Assembly (NCBI RefSeq): GCF_003172915.1
Contig: NZ_QGKU01000051.1
Coordinates: forward strand, 1-60,333
From: Meridianimarinicoccus roseus
GTDB taxonomy: Bacteria > Pseudomonadota > Alphaproteobacteria > Rhodobacterales > Rhodobacteraceae
DNA length: 60,333 bases
Direction of reading: 5' to 3'
The first letter of the stretch is position 1; each line of letters opens with the position of its first letter. The position numbers were made by a program, and so were the translations under genes. This document shows, in pieces, positions 44,906 through 54,500 of the stretch. The notes beneath the pieces were generated by a model. It worked only from the letters and a program-made list of their open reading frames with translations, was not told where the DNA came from and made no database searches.

Positions 44906-46110
44906 TCACCGGTGGCCCGAGAAGCGGTCAGGCGCTTGCCCGCCCGATGCGGCTTGGACGGACTCGAAGGGCCCAAACGCGCTCTGGAAGAGCAGGAATA
45001 CGGGTATCAGTCGCGCGAGCAGCACCATGGCAAGCCGTTTCAGGTGCACCTTAGCTGCCTTCAGGACAGCCTGGATGCGCATGTTCTGCAGGCGGCGCTG
45101 CACGACGGGGTGAGGTCATGCCAGGTTTTCGCCTCTCCATGATCGTTCCTGAAGCATGATGGCCCCTGAAGCGCAAGCGATGCCGTTCGCTGGGGCGGCG
45201 GTCTTCGTCCGAGCGGCGCTCGGCGCCGCCGTCAGGCGGCAGCACATGATAATGCTTCCCAAACACGACGGCCTTGTTCACGGGTCCCCCAAAGAGACAG
45301 ATGAAAGCGAGGTCACTGTCATGGAAGTCACGGCCCTCGTCGTGAAGAAGCGGCCATGCTTCACGGCGTGTCCAGCTTTAAGCTTCTTGCCGCTCGGGCA
45401 CTTCAGCGCCTGATTGTTAGCGTGGTACCGGAGCCGTCGCGTCGGCACGGGGTGACAGATCGGCTCAGCTCTTACGGGGAACACGACTTCCATGCTGCGG
45501 TTCTCAAGCCCGGGTGGATCTTGGCTTAGGCGTATCCGGCATCAACCGCGACGCTGCGGATATCGGCGCCGATAAGGGTCCGGGACTGCATCGAGGCGGG
45601 CGAGAAACGGCTCGCCCTCGTTCACCTCGCCTGTCGTGAAAAAAACGTCCAGGACGACCCCGGCCTGATCTTCGACGACGTAGTGCTGCTTGTAGCCTGG
45701 CTCTGGGTGACGGTTCGGACCGTTCGTCCCCATGCTGGCGTTCGGGTCGGTCGGGCAGGCGTTCTTGAATTTATAGCGTGTCTTCGAGTTGCGGGTTTTC
45801 CGCTTCGCCGCCTCGTCGGCGTCGGCATAATCTTTCACGGCGGTGAACGCATTGACATGACGCACCAACGTGCTGTCCCATGAAACGCCGACCCGGACCG
45901 ACGAGGCTAAGACGTGCACGATCTCGTCCCTCGCGATGCCGACGCAGATGCGGGCCCGGACAGTTCGTTGGAAGATGCTGCGGAACCATTCGGCGCCCTG
46001 TTGTCAGCGGATGCGCGTCAGCGAGGAGCGGTCCGGCAGCCGGTCATACAGGCCGAAGCGAGCGAACCAGCGGATCGCGAGGTTCACCTGCGCTTCTCGG
46101 ACCCGTCGAC
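44906..46110 (-). pseudogene. IS1182-type transposase, degenerate with multiple frameshifts and stops
   Basis: On the minus strand, pieces of one transposase follow one another in different frames. At the N-terminal side are traces of a segment with HLRRHREGRDRA; then an intact block at 45542-45919 (SVRVGVSWDSTLVRHVNAF, then DPNASMGTNGPNRHPEPGYK and YVVEDQAGVVLDVFFTTGEV). Next comes 45278-45493 (LRYHANNQALKCPSGKKLK, KHGRFFTTRA) and a last piece near 44906-45103 (LQNMRIQAVLKAAKVHLKRL). The set matches the order of an IS1182-family DDE transposase. No intact ends seen. Inactive. Confidence 0.75.
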
Positions 46111-46177
46111 AATCATGGATGATCCCAAATGAAGATCCGGCGAGCATCAGGCCGCGCAGGACTCCGCCCCGGAACGT

Positions 46178-46450
46178 CTAGGCCTCGGCGGGGCCGATGA
46201 AGGGCCTGAGATCCTGACGACCCTCGGTGTTGACAGCCGCTGTCACCACTACGGCGACCGCGGTAATCCTGCCGCCCGGGCGCATCCCCAGATAGGTGCC
46301 CTCAAGCCAGAGATAGGGCCTGTCGGCGGTGAGCAGTCGGTGCAGGAAGTCCCGCATCCGTACGTCATTCGCCAGCAAGCCGACCCACTGGATCGTCTTT
46401 AAGGGATGCGGTGGATGGGCGTGGCGGGTGGACAACAATGGCATGGCCAC
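46178..46450 (-). pseudogene. IS256-family transposase fragment
   Basis: RPYLWLEGTYLGMRPGGRI and VAVVVTAAVNTEGRQD then FIGPAEA* match the first catalytic-Asp region of IS256/Mutator transposases (YLWLDATYxK, VNTEGRREVLG-x-IGPSEAE). The Asp is Glu in the LEGTYL strand and the frame stops at GPAEA. The N-terminal part of the frame is not clearly homologous. It marks a second insertion event in this interval. Confidence 0.65.
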
Positions 46451-46624
46451 GTCCCTGCTCCGCAGTGTCTGGAACCCCGATCACGGCTCTTTCGGCTCGC
46501 AACCCCGGGCCTGCACGCGCTGCGGCGCGCGCGTCCTCGCGCACCCGGCGTTTCGCGCCCGACGCCGGGTGGCAATTCGGCGTGATCCCTTCTAAACAGG
46601 CGACGAACAGTGATCGGGTGATGC

Positions 46625-48115
46625 GTGGCGACTGCAAGACTGACCGGACTCCAGGCTGAATGGTTCGGCAATGTGAAGGGCGATCTTCTGGCGGGGCTTG
46701 TGGTTGCACTGGCCCTGATCCCTGAGGCCATCGCGTTTTCCATCATCGCCGGCGTGGACCCGAAGGTCGGGCTTTATGCGTCGTTCTCCATCGCGGTGCT
46801 GACGGCGATCACCGGCGGACGGCCCGGCATGATCTCGGCCGCGACAGCCGCCACGGCAGTGCTCATGGTCACGCTCGTGCGGGATCACGGGCTCGAATAT
46901 CTGCTGGCCGCAACGGTGCTTGCAGGGCTGCTGCAAATCGGCGCGGGGATCCTGAAGTTGGGCAACGTGATGCGTTTTGTCTCGCGCTCGGTCATGACCG
47001 GCTTCGTGAACGCGCTCGCCATCCTGATCTTCATGGCGCAGTTGCCCGAACTGACCAATGTGGGCTGGCAAACCTATGCCATGGTGGCTGGTGGGCTGGC
47101 GATCATCTACGGCGTGCCGCGCTTGACTACGGCGGTGCCGTCGCCGCTGATCACCATCGTCGTTCTGACCGCGCTGGCCGTCGCCTTCGACATGGACGTG
47201 CGCACCGTCGGCGACATGGGCGCGCTGCCCGACACGCTGCCGGTCTTCCTGATCCCCGAAATCCCGCTGACGCTGGAAACGCTGCGCATCATCCTGCCGG
47301 TCTCGGCCGCGATCGCCGTGGTCGGCCTGCTGGAAAGCCTGATGACGGCCCAGTTGGTCGACGATCTGACAGACACGCCCAGCGACAAGAACCGCGAGTG
47401 TGTCGGCCAGGGCATCGCCAACACCGCCACCGGCTTCATCGGCGGCATGGCCGGGTGCGCAATGATCGGCCAGTCGATGATCAACGTGAAATCGGGCGGG
47501 CGGGGGCGTCTGTCGTGCTTTGCCGCCGGGGTGTTCCTGCTGATCCTGATCGTTGGGCTGGGCGATTTCGTGGCGATCATCCCCATGCCTGCCCTCGTGG
47601 CAATCATGATCATGGTGTCCATCGGCACGTTCTCGTGGTCGTCGGTCAAGGCGCTGCGGGAGCACCCGACCAGTTCGTCCGTCGTGATGCTGGCCACGGT
47701 CGCCACAACGGTCGTGAGCCACAATCTCGCCATCGGGGTGCTGACCGGCGTGCTGCTGTCCGGCATCTTCTTCGCGGGCAAGATCGCACAGATCTTCAGG
47801 GTCACGTCGACCCTGTCCGACGACGGGCGCGCCCGCACTTATGTGTTCGAGGGACAGCTTTTCTTCGCCTCCGCGCAGGACTTCTCCAATGCCTTCGATT
47901 TCGGCGAGGCGCTGGAACGGGTCGTGATCGATGTCAGTCGCGCGCATATCTGGGACATCTCGTCCGTTGCGGCGCTGGACATGGCCGTGCTGAAGTTCCG
48001 CCGGGAGGGGGCCGATGTGGAGATCGTTGGCATGAACGAGGCGAGCGAGACCCTTGTCGACAAGCTGGCGCTGCATGACAAGCCCGGTGGGCTCGACAAA
48101 CTGATGGACCACTGA
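46625..48115 (+). CDS. SulP-family anion permease with STAS domain
   Basis: 496 residues. About 12 helices begin after [27 protein letters not shown], the SulP signature, followed by [22 protein letters not shown]. The C-terminal STAS domain runs from about residue 395 ([15 protein letters not shown]) with [21 protein letters not shown], the phosphorylatable-loop region. SulP proteins carry sulfate, bicarbonate or dicarboxylates; substrate not decidable. GTG start. Followed 9 bp later by a Usp gene in the same direction, so a stress-linked operon is likely. Confidence 0.93.
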   Translation: MATARLTGLQAEWFGNVKGDLLAGLVVALALIPEAIAFSIIAGVDPKVGLYASFSIAVLTAITGGRPGMISAATAATAVLMVTLVRDHGLEYLLAATVLAGLLQIGAGILKLGNVMRFVSRSVMTGFVNALAILIFMAQLPELTNVGWQTYAMVAGGLAIIYGVPRLTTAVPSPLITIVVLTALAVAFDMDVRTVGDMGALPDTLPVFLIPEIPLTLETLRIILPVSAAIAVVGLLESLMTAQLVDDLTDTPSDKNRECVGQGIANTATGFIGGMAGCAMIGQSMINVKSGGRGRLSCFAAGVFLLILIVGLGDFVAIIPMPALVAIMIMVSIGTFSWSSVKALREHPTSSSVVMLATVATTVVSHNLAIGVLTGVLLSGIFFAGKIAQIFRVTSTLSDDGRARTYVFEGQLFFASAQDFSNAFDFGEALERVVIDVSRAHIWDISSVAALDMAVLKFRREGADVEIVGMNEASETLVDKLALHDKPGGLDKLMDH

Positions 48116-48124
48116 GAGGGCGCC

Positions 48125-48973
48125 ATGACCGAACTGATCGCGCTGGTGGACGGGTCCACCTATTCGCAAAGCGTCTGCGACCATGCGGCCTGGGCCGCGG
48201 GGCGGCTGGGCGCCGGGGTGACGGTCGCGCATATCCTGGGCCATCGGCAGGGCGTGAAGACGGACCTGAGCGGGAACATAGGTTTGGGCGCGCGCACCGC
48301 GCTGCTGGAGGAACTGGCCGAGCTGGATAAGGCGCAGGCGCGCCTTGCGCAGAAACGCGGCCGTGCGATCCTGGAGGACGCGAAGGCGCGTATCGAGGCG
48401 CAAGGCGTGGATCACGTGGAAACCCGACTGCGCAACGGCGATCTGGTCGACACGCTTCAGGATCTTGAAACCGATGCGGAACTGGTGCTGATCGGCAAGC
48501 GCGGCGAGGCAGCGGATTTCGCCAAGCTGCATCTCGGGTCCAACCTTGAGCGGGTCGCGCGGTCCACCAAGCGCCCTGTGCTGGTCTGTGCACGCAGCTT
48601 CCGTCCGATCCGCCGGGTGACCATCGCCTTCGATGGCGGTGCAAGCGCGATGAAGGCGGTCGATCACATCGCCCGCAGCCCGCTTCTCGCCGGGCTGGCG
48701 CTGACCGTGCTGACGGTTGCCGCCGACACGCCCGAAACGCGGCGCAGGCTGGAAGGAGCGGCGGCGCAATTGCGTGGCGGCGGCTACGATGTGGAGATCG
48801 AGATCCAGCCGGGCCAGCCCGAGGACGTGCTGTCGCGGCGCGTGACGGCCGGGGACACCGATCTTGTCGTCATGGGCGCGTTCAACCACACCCGGTTCCG
48901 CAGTCTGATCATTGGATCCACCACGGCGGAGCTTGTCCGTTCTTGCCAGGTGCCGATCCTGTTGTTCCGCTGA
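48125..48973 (+). CDS. Tandem universal stress protein
   Basis: 282 residues with two Usp domains. The first begins LIALVDGSTYSQSVCDHAAWAA and the second carries VVMGAFNHTRFRSLIIGSTTAELVRS, an intact G-x-(H/N)-x-(x)3-FRx4-GST ATP-binding motif. The first copy (LIGKRGEAADFAKLHLGSNLERVARS) is a variant of it. It is in an operon with SulP and its stop precedes the next start by one base. Role: stress survival or regulation of the transporter, by inference. Confidence 0.9.
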   Translation: MTELIALVDGSTYSQSVCDHAAWAAGRLGAGVTVAHILGHRQGVKTDLSGNIGLGARTALLEELAELDKAQARLAQKRGRAILEDAKARIEAQGVDHVETRLRNGDLVDTLQDLETDAELVLIGKRGEAADFAKLHLGSNLERVARSTKRPVLVCARSFRPIRRVTIAFDGGASAMKAVDHIARSPLLAGLALTVLTVAADTPETRRRLEGAAAQLRGGGYDVEIEIQPGQPEDVLSRRVTAGDTDLVVMGAFNHTRFRSLIIGSTTAELVRSCQVPILLFR

Positions 48974-48974
48974 G

Positions 48975-50126
48975 ATGAGCGCGGGGCCGGGCCATTACAT
49001 CGTGCTGCGCTACGGCCGCGCCGACCCCGATGCGCTGCTCGACGGCGTGGCATCGCTGGGCGGGCCGGTCAGTCACATGTCTGCCACGTCGCTGAGGCTG
49101 GCGGGCTACCCGGAAACCACTGACCGCGCGGCGGCCTGCCTTGCCACCGCACGCAGGCAGCCAAGGAGCGGGCTGCACCGAGCGCTGAAGCGACGGCTCT
49201 ATGCGGTGCAGTACAACGCGTTCCGCCACAGGTTCGAGTCGGACGCGCGCAGCGTGGCGGTGGCCTGGAATGGTATCACCGGGACCCGCGCCGCGTTCAT
49301 GGCGGCCGCCCGCGATGCCGGGCGCCCCTGCCTTTACCTTGAACGCGCACCGCTTCCGGGCCGGATCACCGTCGATTCCGTCGGCGTCAACCAGTCCGGC
49401 AGCCTTCCGCGCGAGGCCGATTTCTACCGTGACTGGGCAGCAGGTGCGCCGGATCGGGCCAGTTCGGGCTGGCGCGCAATGGCGCCGCAGCTTGTCGCCC
49501 GCGCACCCAAGCGGGGGGACGTCACGCAGGGCGCGGCGCAAGCGGACCTTGCGGGTCGGCCCTTCGTGTTCTGCCCGCTGCAAGTGCCTGACGACACGCA
49601 GATCACCCAGTTCGCCGGGTGGCCGGGCACACTGCAGGGGTTCCTTGATGCGCTGGACACTGCTGCCGCGTCCCTACCGGACGGCTGGCACCTGCGCCTG
49701 AAGGAACATCCGTCTTCGAAGATCCCGCTGACAGGCGCGCTGACGCGTATCGCCGCGCGCCACGGCGACCGGGTGGTGATCGACAACGCGACCGACACCT
49801 TCGCTCAGGTTGCCGCGGCACGGGCTGTCGTGACCTTGAATTCTTCGGTCGGGCTTCAGGCGTTCTTCTTCGACAAGCCGGTCATCGTGCTGGGGCTTGC
49901 CTTTTTCCGCATTGACGGGCTGGTCACGCCCGCCGACAGCACCGACCACCTTGCGACGATTTTCGCGCGGATCGGCGAGGAAGGGTTCGACCCGGCGCTG
50001 CGCGACGCGTTCATGACCTATCTCGACCGGGTCTATTATCCGCGCATCGAAACCGGGCCCGATGGGGCGGTCCGCGTGGTGCCGGACCTCGTGTTGCCGA
50101 AATTGCCCTATCCGCCGTCCACCTGA
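48975..50126 (+). CDS. Capsule polysaccharide export/synthesis-type protein (KpsS/LipB-like)
   Basis: 383 residues. GRPFVFCPLQVPDDTQI and GWHLRLKEHPSSKIPLTGA then VTLNSSVGLQAFFFDKPVIVLGLAFFRIDGL are the blocks of the capsule synthesis family (KpsC/KpsS-type beta-Kdo transferases). In that family the HPS and NSS-x-G-x-EA regions bind CMP-Kdo; here the final Glu of the motif is Gln (GLQAF). It is a single gene, without transport genes nearby. Start ATG 48975, after the Usp stop. Confidence 0.72.
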   Translation: MSAGPGHYIVLRYGRADPDALLDGVASLGGPVSHMSATSLRLAGYPETTDRAAACLATARRQPRSGLHRALKRRLYAVQYNAFRHRFESDARSVAVAWNGITGTRAAFMAAARDAGRPCLYLERAPLPGRITVDSVGVNQSGSLPREADFYRDWAAGAPDRASSGWRAMAPQLVARAPKRGDVTQGAAQADLAGRPFVFCPLQVPDDTQITQFAGWPGTLQGFLDALDTAAASLPDGWHLRLKEHPSSKIPLTGALTRIAARHGDRVVIDNATDTFAQVAAARAVVTLNSSVGLQAFFFDKPVIVLGLAFFRIDGLVTPADSTDHLATIFARIGEEGFDPALRDAFMTYLDRVYYPRIETGPDGAVRVVPDLVLPKLPYPPST

Positions 50127-50208
50127 CGGGCGCTGACGCCGCACCCCCTTTCGCGGTCCGGTCAGGTCGGGTATGGGGCGTGCGTCGCAGACAAAGGAGA
50201 CCCGGCCA

Positions 50209-51231
50209 ATGGGCTATAACGTCGTCGTCGTCGGTGCCACGGGCAATGTGGGCCGCGAAATGCTCAATATCCTCTCGGAACGCGGGTTCCCGGTGGACAA
50301 GATCGCGGCGCTTGCCTCGCGCAAGTCGCTGGGAACGGAAGTGAGCTTTGGCGACAAGACCCTGACTACCGGGGATCTGGAGCAGTTCGACTTCACCGGC
50401 TGGGACATCGCGCTGTTCGCCGTCGGGTCGGACGCGACGAAGATCTACGCGCCTCGGGCCGCGAAGGCGGGCTGCGTGGTCATCGACAACTCGTCGCTCT
50501 ATCGCTACGACCCGCAGGTTCCGCTGATCGTGCCCGAGGTGAACGCCGATGCGATCATCGGCTATTCCGCGAAGAACATCATTGCCAACCCGAACTGTTC
50601 GACGGCACAGATGGTCGTCGCATTGAAGCCGCTTCATGACCGCGCACGGATCAAGCGGGTGGTGGTCTCGACCTACCAGTCCGTTTCCGGCGCCGGCAAG
50701 GACGGCATGGACGAGTTGTGGGACCAGACCAAGAGCATCTACAACCCGGTCGACGATGTGCCGCCGTCCAAGTTCCAGAAGCAGATCGCCTTCAACGTGA
50801 TTCCGCAGATCGACGTGTTCCTTGAGGATGGATCGACCAAGGAAGAATGGAAGATGGTCGCCGAGACCAAGAAGATCATGGACCCGTCGATCAAGGTCAC
50901 CGCGACCTGCGTGCGCGTGCCCGTGTTCGTCGGACATTCCGAGGCGATCAACATCGAGTTCGAGGATCATCTGGACGAAGAAGAGGCGCGCGATATCCTG
51001 CGCGAAGCACCGGGGATCATGGTCGTCGACAAGCGTGAACCGGGTGGTTACACGACGCCGATTGAATGCGTGGGCGATTACGCTACTTTCGTCAGCAGGA
51101 TCCGGCAGGACAGCACGATCGACAACGGGATCAACCTGTGGTGCGTGAGTGACAACCTGCGCAAGGGGGCTGCGCTGAATGCGGTTCAGATCGCCGAAAC
51201 GCTGGGCAACAGGGTGCTCAAGAAGGGCTGA
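50209..51231 (+). CDS. asd: Aspartate-semialdehyde dehydrogenase
   Basis: 340 residues. NADPH-dependent reduction of aspartyl-phosphate in lysine, threonine and methionine synthesis. The N-terminal VVVGATGNVGREML is the NADP-binding loop, IIANPNCSTAQMVVAL holds the catalytic Cys, and RVPVFVGHSEAINIEF the substrate-binding Arg and catalytic His. AAGGAG lies nine bases before ATG 50209. It overlaps the start of the following gene. Confidence 0.97.
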   Translation: MGYNVVVVGATGNVGREMLNILSERGFPVDKIAALASRKSLGTEVSFGDKTLTTGDLEQFDFTGWDIALFAVGSDATKIYAPRAAKAGCVVIDNSSLYRYDPQVPLIVPEVNADAIIGYSAKNIIANPNCSTAQMVVALKPLHDRARIKRVVVSTYQSVSGAGKDGMDELWDQTKSIYNPVDDVPPSKFQKQIAFNVIPQIDVFLEDGSTKEEWKMVAETKKIMDPSIKVTATCVRVPVFVGHSEAINIEFEDHLDEEEARDILREAPGIMVVDKREPGGYTTPIECVGDYATFVSRIRQDSTIDNGINLWCVSDNLRKGAALNAVQIAETLGNRVLKKG

Positions 51232-51802
51232 TGCCTTCGCGGCCGCGCTTGCGCTTTGCGCGGCCGTTCTTGCCCCTCCGGCCGATGCCGAGGCGCGAAA
51301 CTACGCCAGCGCCTTCGCCGGGCAGATGACCGACAACGAGTGGGGCGAGCTGTTCGACAACTGGGGCGCGGTGCGCTGGCGCGATGCGACGCAGGTCGGC
51401 GTCGGTGCCTCCCGCGAATGGCGACTCGGCCGCTTCGGGTTCTTCGGGGCCGAGGCGCAGGTTCTAAAGCATTTCGGCGAGCAGACCCATGTGGAGCTTA
51501 CCGCGCCGCTATTCCTTCGTACGCCGCGCCCGTCCAGCGTGTTTCTGCCGTCGTTCGCCTACGGACTGGGTCTGTCCTACGGCACCGAACCTTCAAAGAC
51601 CGAAATCGCCCGCACCGGCGAAAGCACGGAGCTGTTGGCCCACTGGTTCTTCGAACTGGAATTCGGCAATGACGAGAGCCTTGTGAAACCCTACCTGCGC
51701 CTGCACCATCGCTCGCACGCGTGGGAAACGTTCGATGCGCGCACCGGGTCGAACGCGGTGTTGATCGGGATGCGTCTGCCGCTGGACCGACTGCTCCGTT
51801 GA
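51179..51802 (+). CDS. PagL/acyloxyacyl hydrolase-like outer-membrane beta-barrel protein
   Basis: 207 residues. The N-terminus has a signal-peptide pattern (several Arg, then AFAAALALCAAVLAPPADAEA). The rest alternates polar and hydrophobic residues as in a small barrel. Near the end LRLHHRSHAWETFDARTGSN contains the H-x-S pair used by LPS 3-O-deacylases, and the following conserved SN-x-x-x-x-G segment. The only in-frame ATG that gives the whole signal peptide lies inside asd, so the genes overlap by 53 bp. Enzyme activity is inference. Confidence 0.55.
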   Translation: MRFRSPKRWATGCSRRADAFAAALALCAAVLAPPADAEARNYASAFAGQMTDNEWGELFDNWGAVRWRDATQVGVGASREWRLGRFGFFGAEAQVLKHFGEQTHVELTAPLFLRTPRPSSVFLPSFAYGLGLSYGTEPSKTEIARTGESTELLAHWFFELEFGNDESLVKPYLRLHHRSHAWETFDARTGSNAVLIGMRLPLDRLLR

Positions 51803-51808
51803 GCTGGG

Positions 51809-52480
51809 TCAGACAGTGGTAAAACCCAGCGTGGCCCCGTCCAGCATTTGCAATTCCCCCGACGAGATGTCCACCCACATGCCGTGCAAGCCGAGCGATC
51901 CGTTCTCGACCGCGTCCCGGACGAACGGGAAGGTATAAAGGTTCTCCAGGGACACCAGCACAGACTGCTTTTCCAGCGCGGTCTGCTGGGCCTGCGGGTC
52001 TTCGATCCCCTTGATCCGGTCGAAGCCGGGCCGCAGGATATCGAGCCAGCGCCCGACGAAGCTTTCGGGGCGTTCGAGTTCCGGCGCGTGTCCGCTGCAC
52101 ATGGTCCGGCAGCCTTCGACGCCGCCGCACATGGAATGGCCCATAACGATAAGGTTCGTGACCTTCAGCATGTTCACCGCGTATTCCACCGCCGCCGACG
52201 TGCCGTGGTGGTCGGTGTCGGGCGCATAGGGCGGCACGAGATTGGCGATGTTCCGGTGCATGAAGAATTCGCCCGGTTCGGCCCCGAAAAGCTGGGTGAC
52301 GTGCACCCGGCTGTCGCAGCAACTGATCACCATGCAGCGCGGGCGCTGCCCTTCCGTGGCAAGGCGTCGGTACCAGACCTGGTTTTCGGAGTAATCCACG
52401 GCTTTCCAGCCCCGGTAACGCTGGATCAAGTAATTTGGCAGCGGGCGGGTCACGAAGGAAGGGGGCGCAAGCGTCGTCAT
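51809..52480 (-). CDS. Beta-class carbonic anhydrase
   Basis: 223 residues. MVISCCDSRVHV gives the first zinc-binding Cys and the Asp-Arg dyad, and VMGHSMCGGVEG the His-x-x-Cys ligands, as in the type I and II beta enzymes. It interconverts CO2 and bicarbonate. Its end faces the PagL-like gene with six bases between the two stops. Start at ATG 52480; the upstream frame extends further without homology. Confidence 0.95.
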   Translation of the reverse strand: MTTLAPPSFVTRPLPNYLIQRYRGWKAVDYSENQVWYRRLATEGQRPRCMVISCCDSRVHVTQLFGAEPGEFFMHRNIANLVPPYAPDTDHHGTSAAVEYAVNMLKVTNLIVMGHSMCGGVEGCRTMCSGHAPELERPESFVGRWLDILRPGFDRIKGIEDPQAQQTALEKQSVLVSLENLYTFPFVRDAVENGSLGLHGMWVDISSGELQMLDGATLGFTTV

Positions 52481-52608
52481 GGTCCTGATCGTTACGCGCA
52501 ATCCGATTGAAATTCGAGATAGTAATCGCCGCAGGGGCAAGGAATTGTTCAACCTGCCGTTTCTATGGTCGGCCCCGTGGGTGGCCTCAGGTACGGTAAG
52601 GGGTGAAG

Positions 52609-52983
52609 ATGGCGCGGATGCTGGAATTCGAAGAACAAGTCGGGGTGGATGCAGGGCGCCTGACCCGGCTCTACCGTGATGTGGGCGACCGGGAGGCGGA
52701 CCGCCTGATCTGCGACGCGATGGAGGATCTTGCCTTGTCGCTTGCCCGAATCGGTCGCGCCTACGCCGCGCGCGACTCGGCACGAATCATTGATCTTGCG
52801 GTCGGCATGGAATCGCTCTGCGCCCGGATCGGCCTGCCCAAGCTGGAGCGCGTCGCGCGCAGCGTGGCGATCTGCGCGCGCCGGGGCGACGGCGCCGGGC
52901 TGGACGCCACGCTGGCGCGACTTTCGCGGGTCGGCGACCGGTCGCTCTCGGCGGTCTGGGATCCGCACTATCACAGCGTTTGA
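52609..52983 (+). CDS. Conserved hypothetical protein, helical
   Basis: 124 residues, mostly helical, without a recognised domain. It has a RLYRDVGDREADRLICDAMEDLA stretch and a Leu/Arg-rich middle (SARIIDLAVGMESLCARIGL), then WDPHYHSV at the end. It is preceded by a divergent carbonic anhydrase promoter and followed by the aminopeptidase 84 bp later. The starts at 52603, 52609 and 52618 are close together; GGGGTGAAG upstream suits the first two. Length and helix arrangement loosely recall small helical-bundle regulators (Hpt-like), which is speculative. Confidence 0.6.
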   Translation: MARMLEFEEQVGVDAGRLTRLYRDVGDREADRLICDAMEDLALSLARIGRAYAARDSARIIDLAVGMESLCARIGLPKLERVARSVAICARRGDGAGLDATLARLSRVGDRSLSAVWDPHYHSV

Positions 52984-53067
52984 CGGCGGGGCGCGCGGGC
53001 TCTTTCCGCCGCCGCGCCGGGGGCCTAGGGTTGGCGGGCACGGACCAGACCAGCCGAAAGGACCCCC

Positions 53068-54462
53068 ATGCCCCCGAGCTTCGTTCCCGACGCGCCCGGC
53101 GCGCGCGTTCTGCACCTTGTCGCCGCCGAAGATCTTGACCGCTGGACCGGCACGCTGGCGCCCGAGGAACGGGCATGGGTCACGGGCGCGGGGTTCAAGG
53201 CGTCGGTCGGCGCGCTGTGCCTGCTGCCAGGGGCTGATGGCGGGGTTGGCGCCGCGGCGCTGGGTCTGGGCGATGCGCAGGCCCGGGCGCGCGGGCGGTT
53301 CGCCGCCGCGGCAGCCGTGCCGCACCTGCCCGAAGGCGCATGGCGGCTTGACGGGACCGACGGGCCGGAGGACGCCGCCGAACAGGCGCTTGGCTGGCTG
53401 CTGGCCGGGTATGCCTTCACCCGTTATGCCGGGACCGGTCGGCCGCTGCCGGGGCTCATCGCCCCCGACGGTGTCGATGCCCCCCGAATTGCCGCGATGG
53501 CGGCCGGTGAGGCGCTGACCCGCGACCTGATCAACACGCCTTCCAATGACATGGGGCCGGACGAGCTGGAACAGGCCGCCCGCGCGCTGGCAACCGAGCA
53601 TGGCGCGCGCGTCGCGGTGACGACCGGCGATGCGCTCCTTGATGCCGGGTTCCCGATGATCCACGCCGTCGGGCGCGCCTCTCCGCGCGCGCCGCGCCTG
53701 ATCGACATGGCTTGGGGCGATGCAGGGCCGACGCTGACCCTGGTCGGCAAGGGCGTCTGTTTCGACACGGGCGGGTTGAACCTGAAGCCCGGCAATTCCA
53801 TGAGTTTGATGAAGAAGGACATGGGTGGCGCAGCGGCGGTGCTTGGCCTTGCGCACACGATCATGGCTCTGGCCCTGCCTTTGCGGCTGCGCGTGCTGGT
53901 CCCGGCGGTGGAGAACGCGGTGTCCGGCGCCGCCTTCCGGCCCGGCGATATCTTGCGCTCGCGCAAGGGGCAAAGCGTTGAGATCAACAACACCGATGCC
54001 GAGGGGCGGCTGGTTCTTGCCGATGCGCTGGCGCTGGCGGACGAAACGCCGCCGGACCTGCTGGTGTCGATGGCGACTCTGACCGGTGCGGCGCGGGTGG
54101 CGGTCGGTCCGGACATCGCGCCGTTCTTCACCCATGACGCGGCGCTGGCCCATGCGCTGGCGGCGGGAGGGCAAGCGATGCGTGACCCGGTTTGGCAACT
54201 GCCGCTGCACGCCCCCTATGAAGCGATGTTGGAGCCGGGGTTCGCGGATCTGGACAACGCGCCGTCGGGCGGGTTCGCCGGGGCGATCACCGCCGCGCTG
54301 TTTCTCAACCGCTTCGTGACCGAGACCCCGCGCTATGCGCATTTCGACATTTACGGCTGGCAGCCGGCCGCCGCCCCGGCGCGCCCCAAGGGTGGGGTCG
54401 GGCAGGGCGTGCGCGCGATCCTGCATGCGCTGCCGGGTCTGCTTGACGCCGGCGATGCATGA
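53068..54462 (+). CDS. Leucyl aminopeptidase (M17)
   Basis: 464 residues, cytosolic metallo-aminopeptidase. TLVGKGVCFDTGGLNLKPG, MSLMKKDMGGAAAVLGL and INNTDAEGRLVLADAL are the M17 metal-binding and active-site blocks (Lys, three Asp, Glu, and the catalytic Lys/Arg). The N-terminal 170 residues are the less conserved macro-like domain. Rhodobacterales carry such a shorter paralogue of PepA. Intact. Confidence 0.95.
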   Translation: MPPSFVPDAPGARVLHLVAAEDLDRWTGTLAPEERAWVTGAGFKASVGALCLLPGADGGVGAAALGLGDAQARARGRFAAAAAVPHLPEGAWRLDGTDGPEDAAEQALGWLLAGYAFTRYAGTGRPLPGLIAPDGVDAPRIAAMAAGEALTRDLINTPSNDMGPDELEQAARALATEHGARVAVTTGDALLDAGFPMIHAVGRASPRAPRLIDMAWGDAGPTLTLVGKGVCFDTGGLNLKPGNSMSLMKKDMGGAAAVLGLAHTIMALALPLRLRVLVPAVENAVSGAAFRPGDILRSRKGQSVEINNTDAEGRLVLADALALADETPPDLLVSMATLTGAARVAVGPDIAPFFTHDAALAHALAAGGQAMRDPVWQLPLHAPYEAMLEPGFADLDNAPSGGFAGAITAALFLNRFVTETPRYAHFDIYGWQPAAAPARPKGGVGQGVRAILHALPGLLDAGDA

Positions 54463-54500
54463 GATAGGCACAGCGCAACTTTCATGACAGGCGGATCGCG

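Noticed and set aside
46592-48889. 765-codon open frame antisense to sulP and the Usp gene
   Set aside because: Antisense shadow of two well-recognised proteins.
52549-54471. 640-codon open frame antisense to the aminopeptidase
   Set aside because: Antisense shadow; sequence is low-complexity Arg/Gly/Gln.
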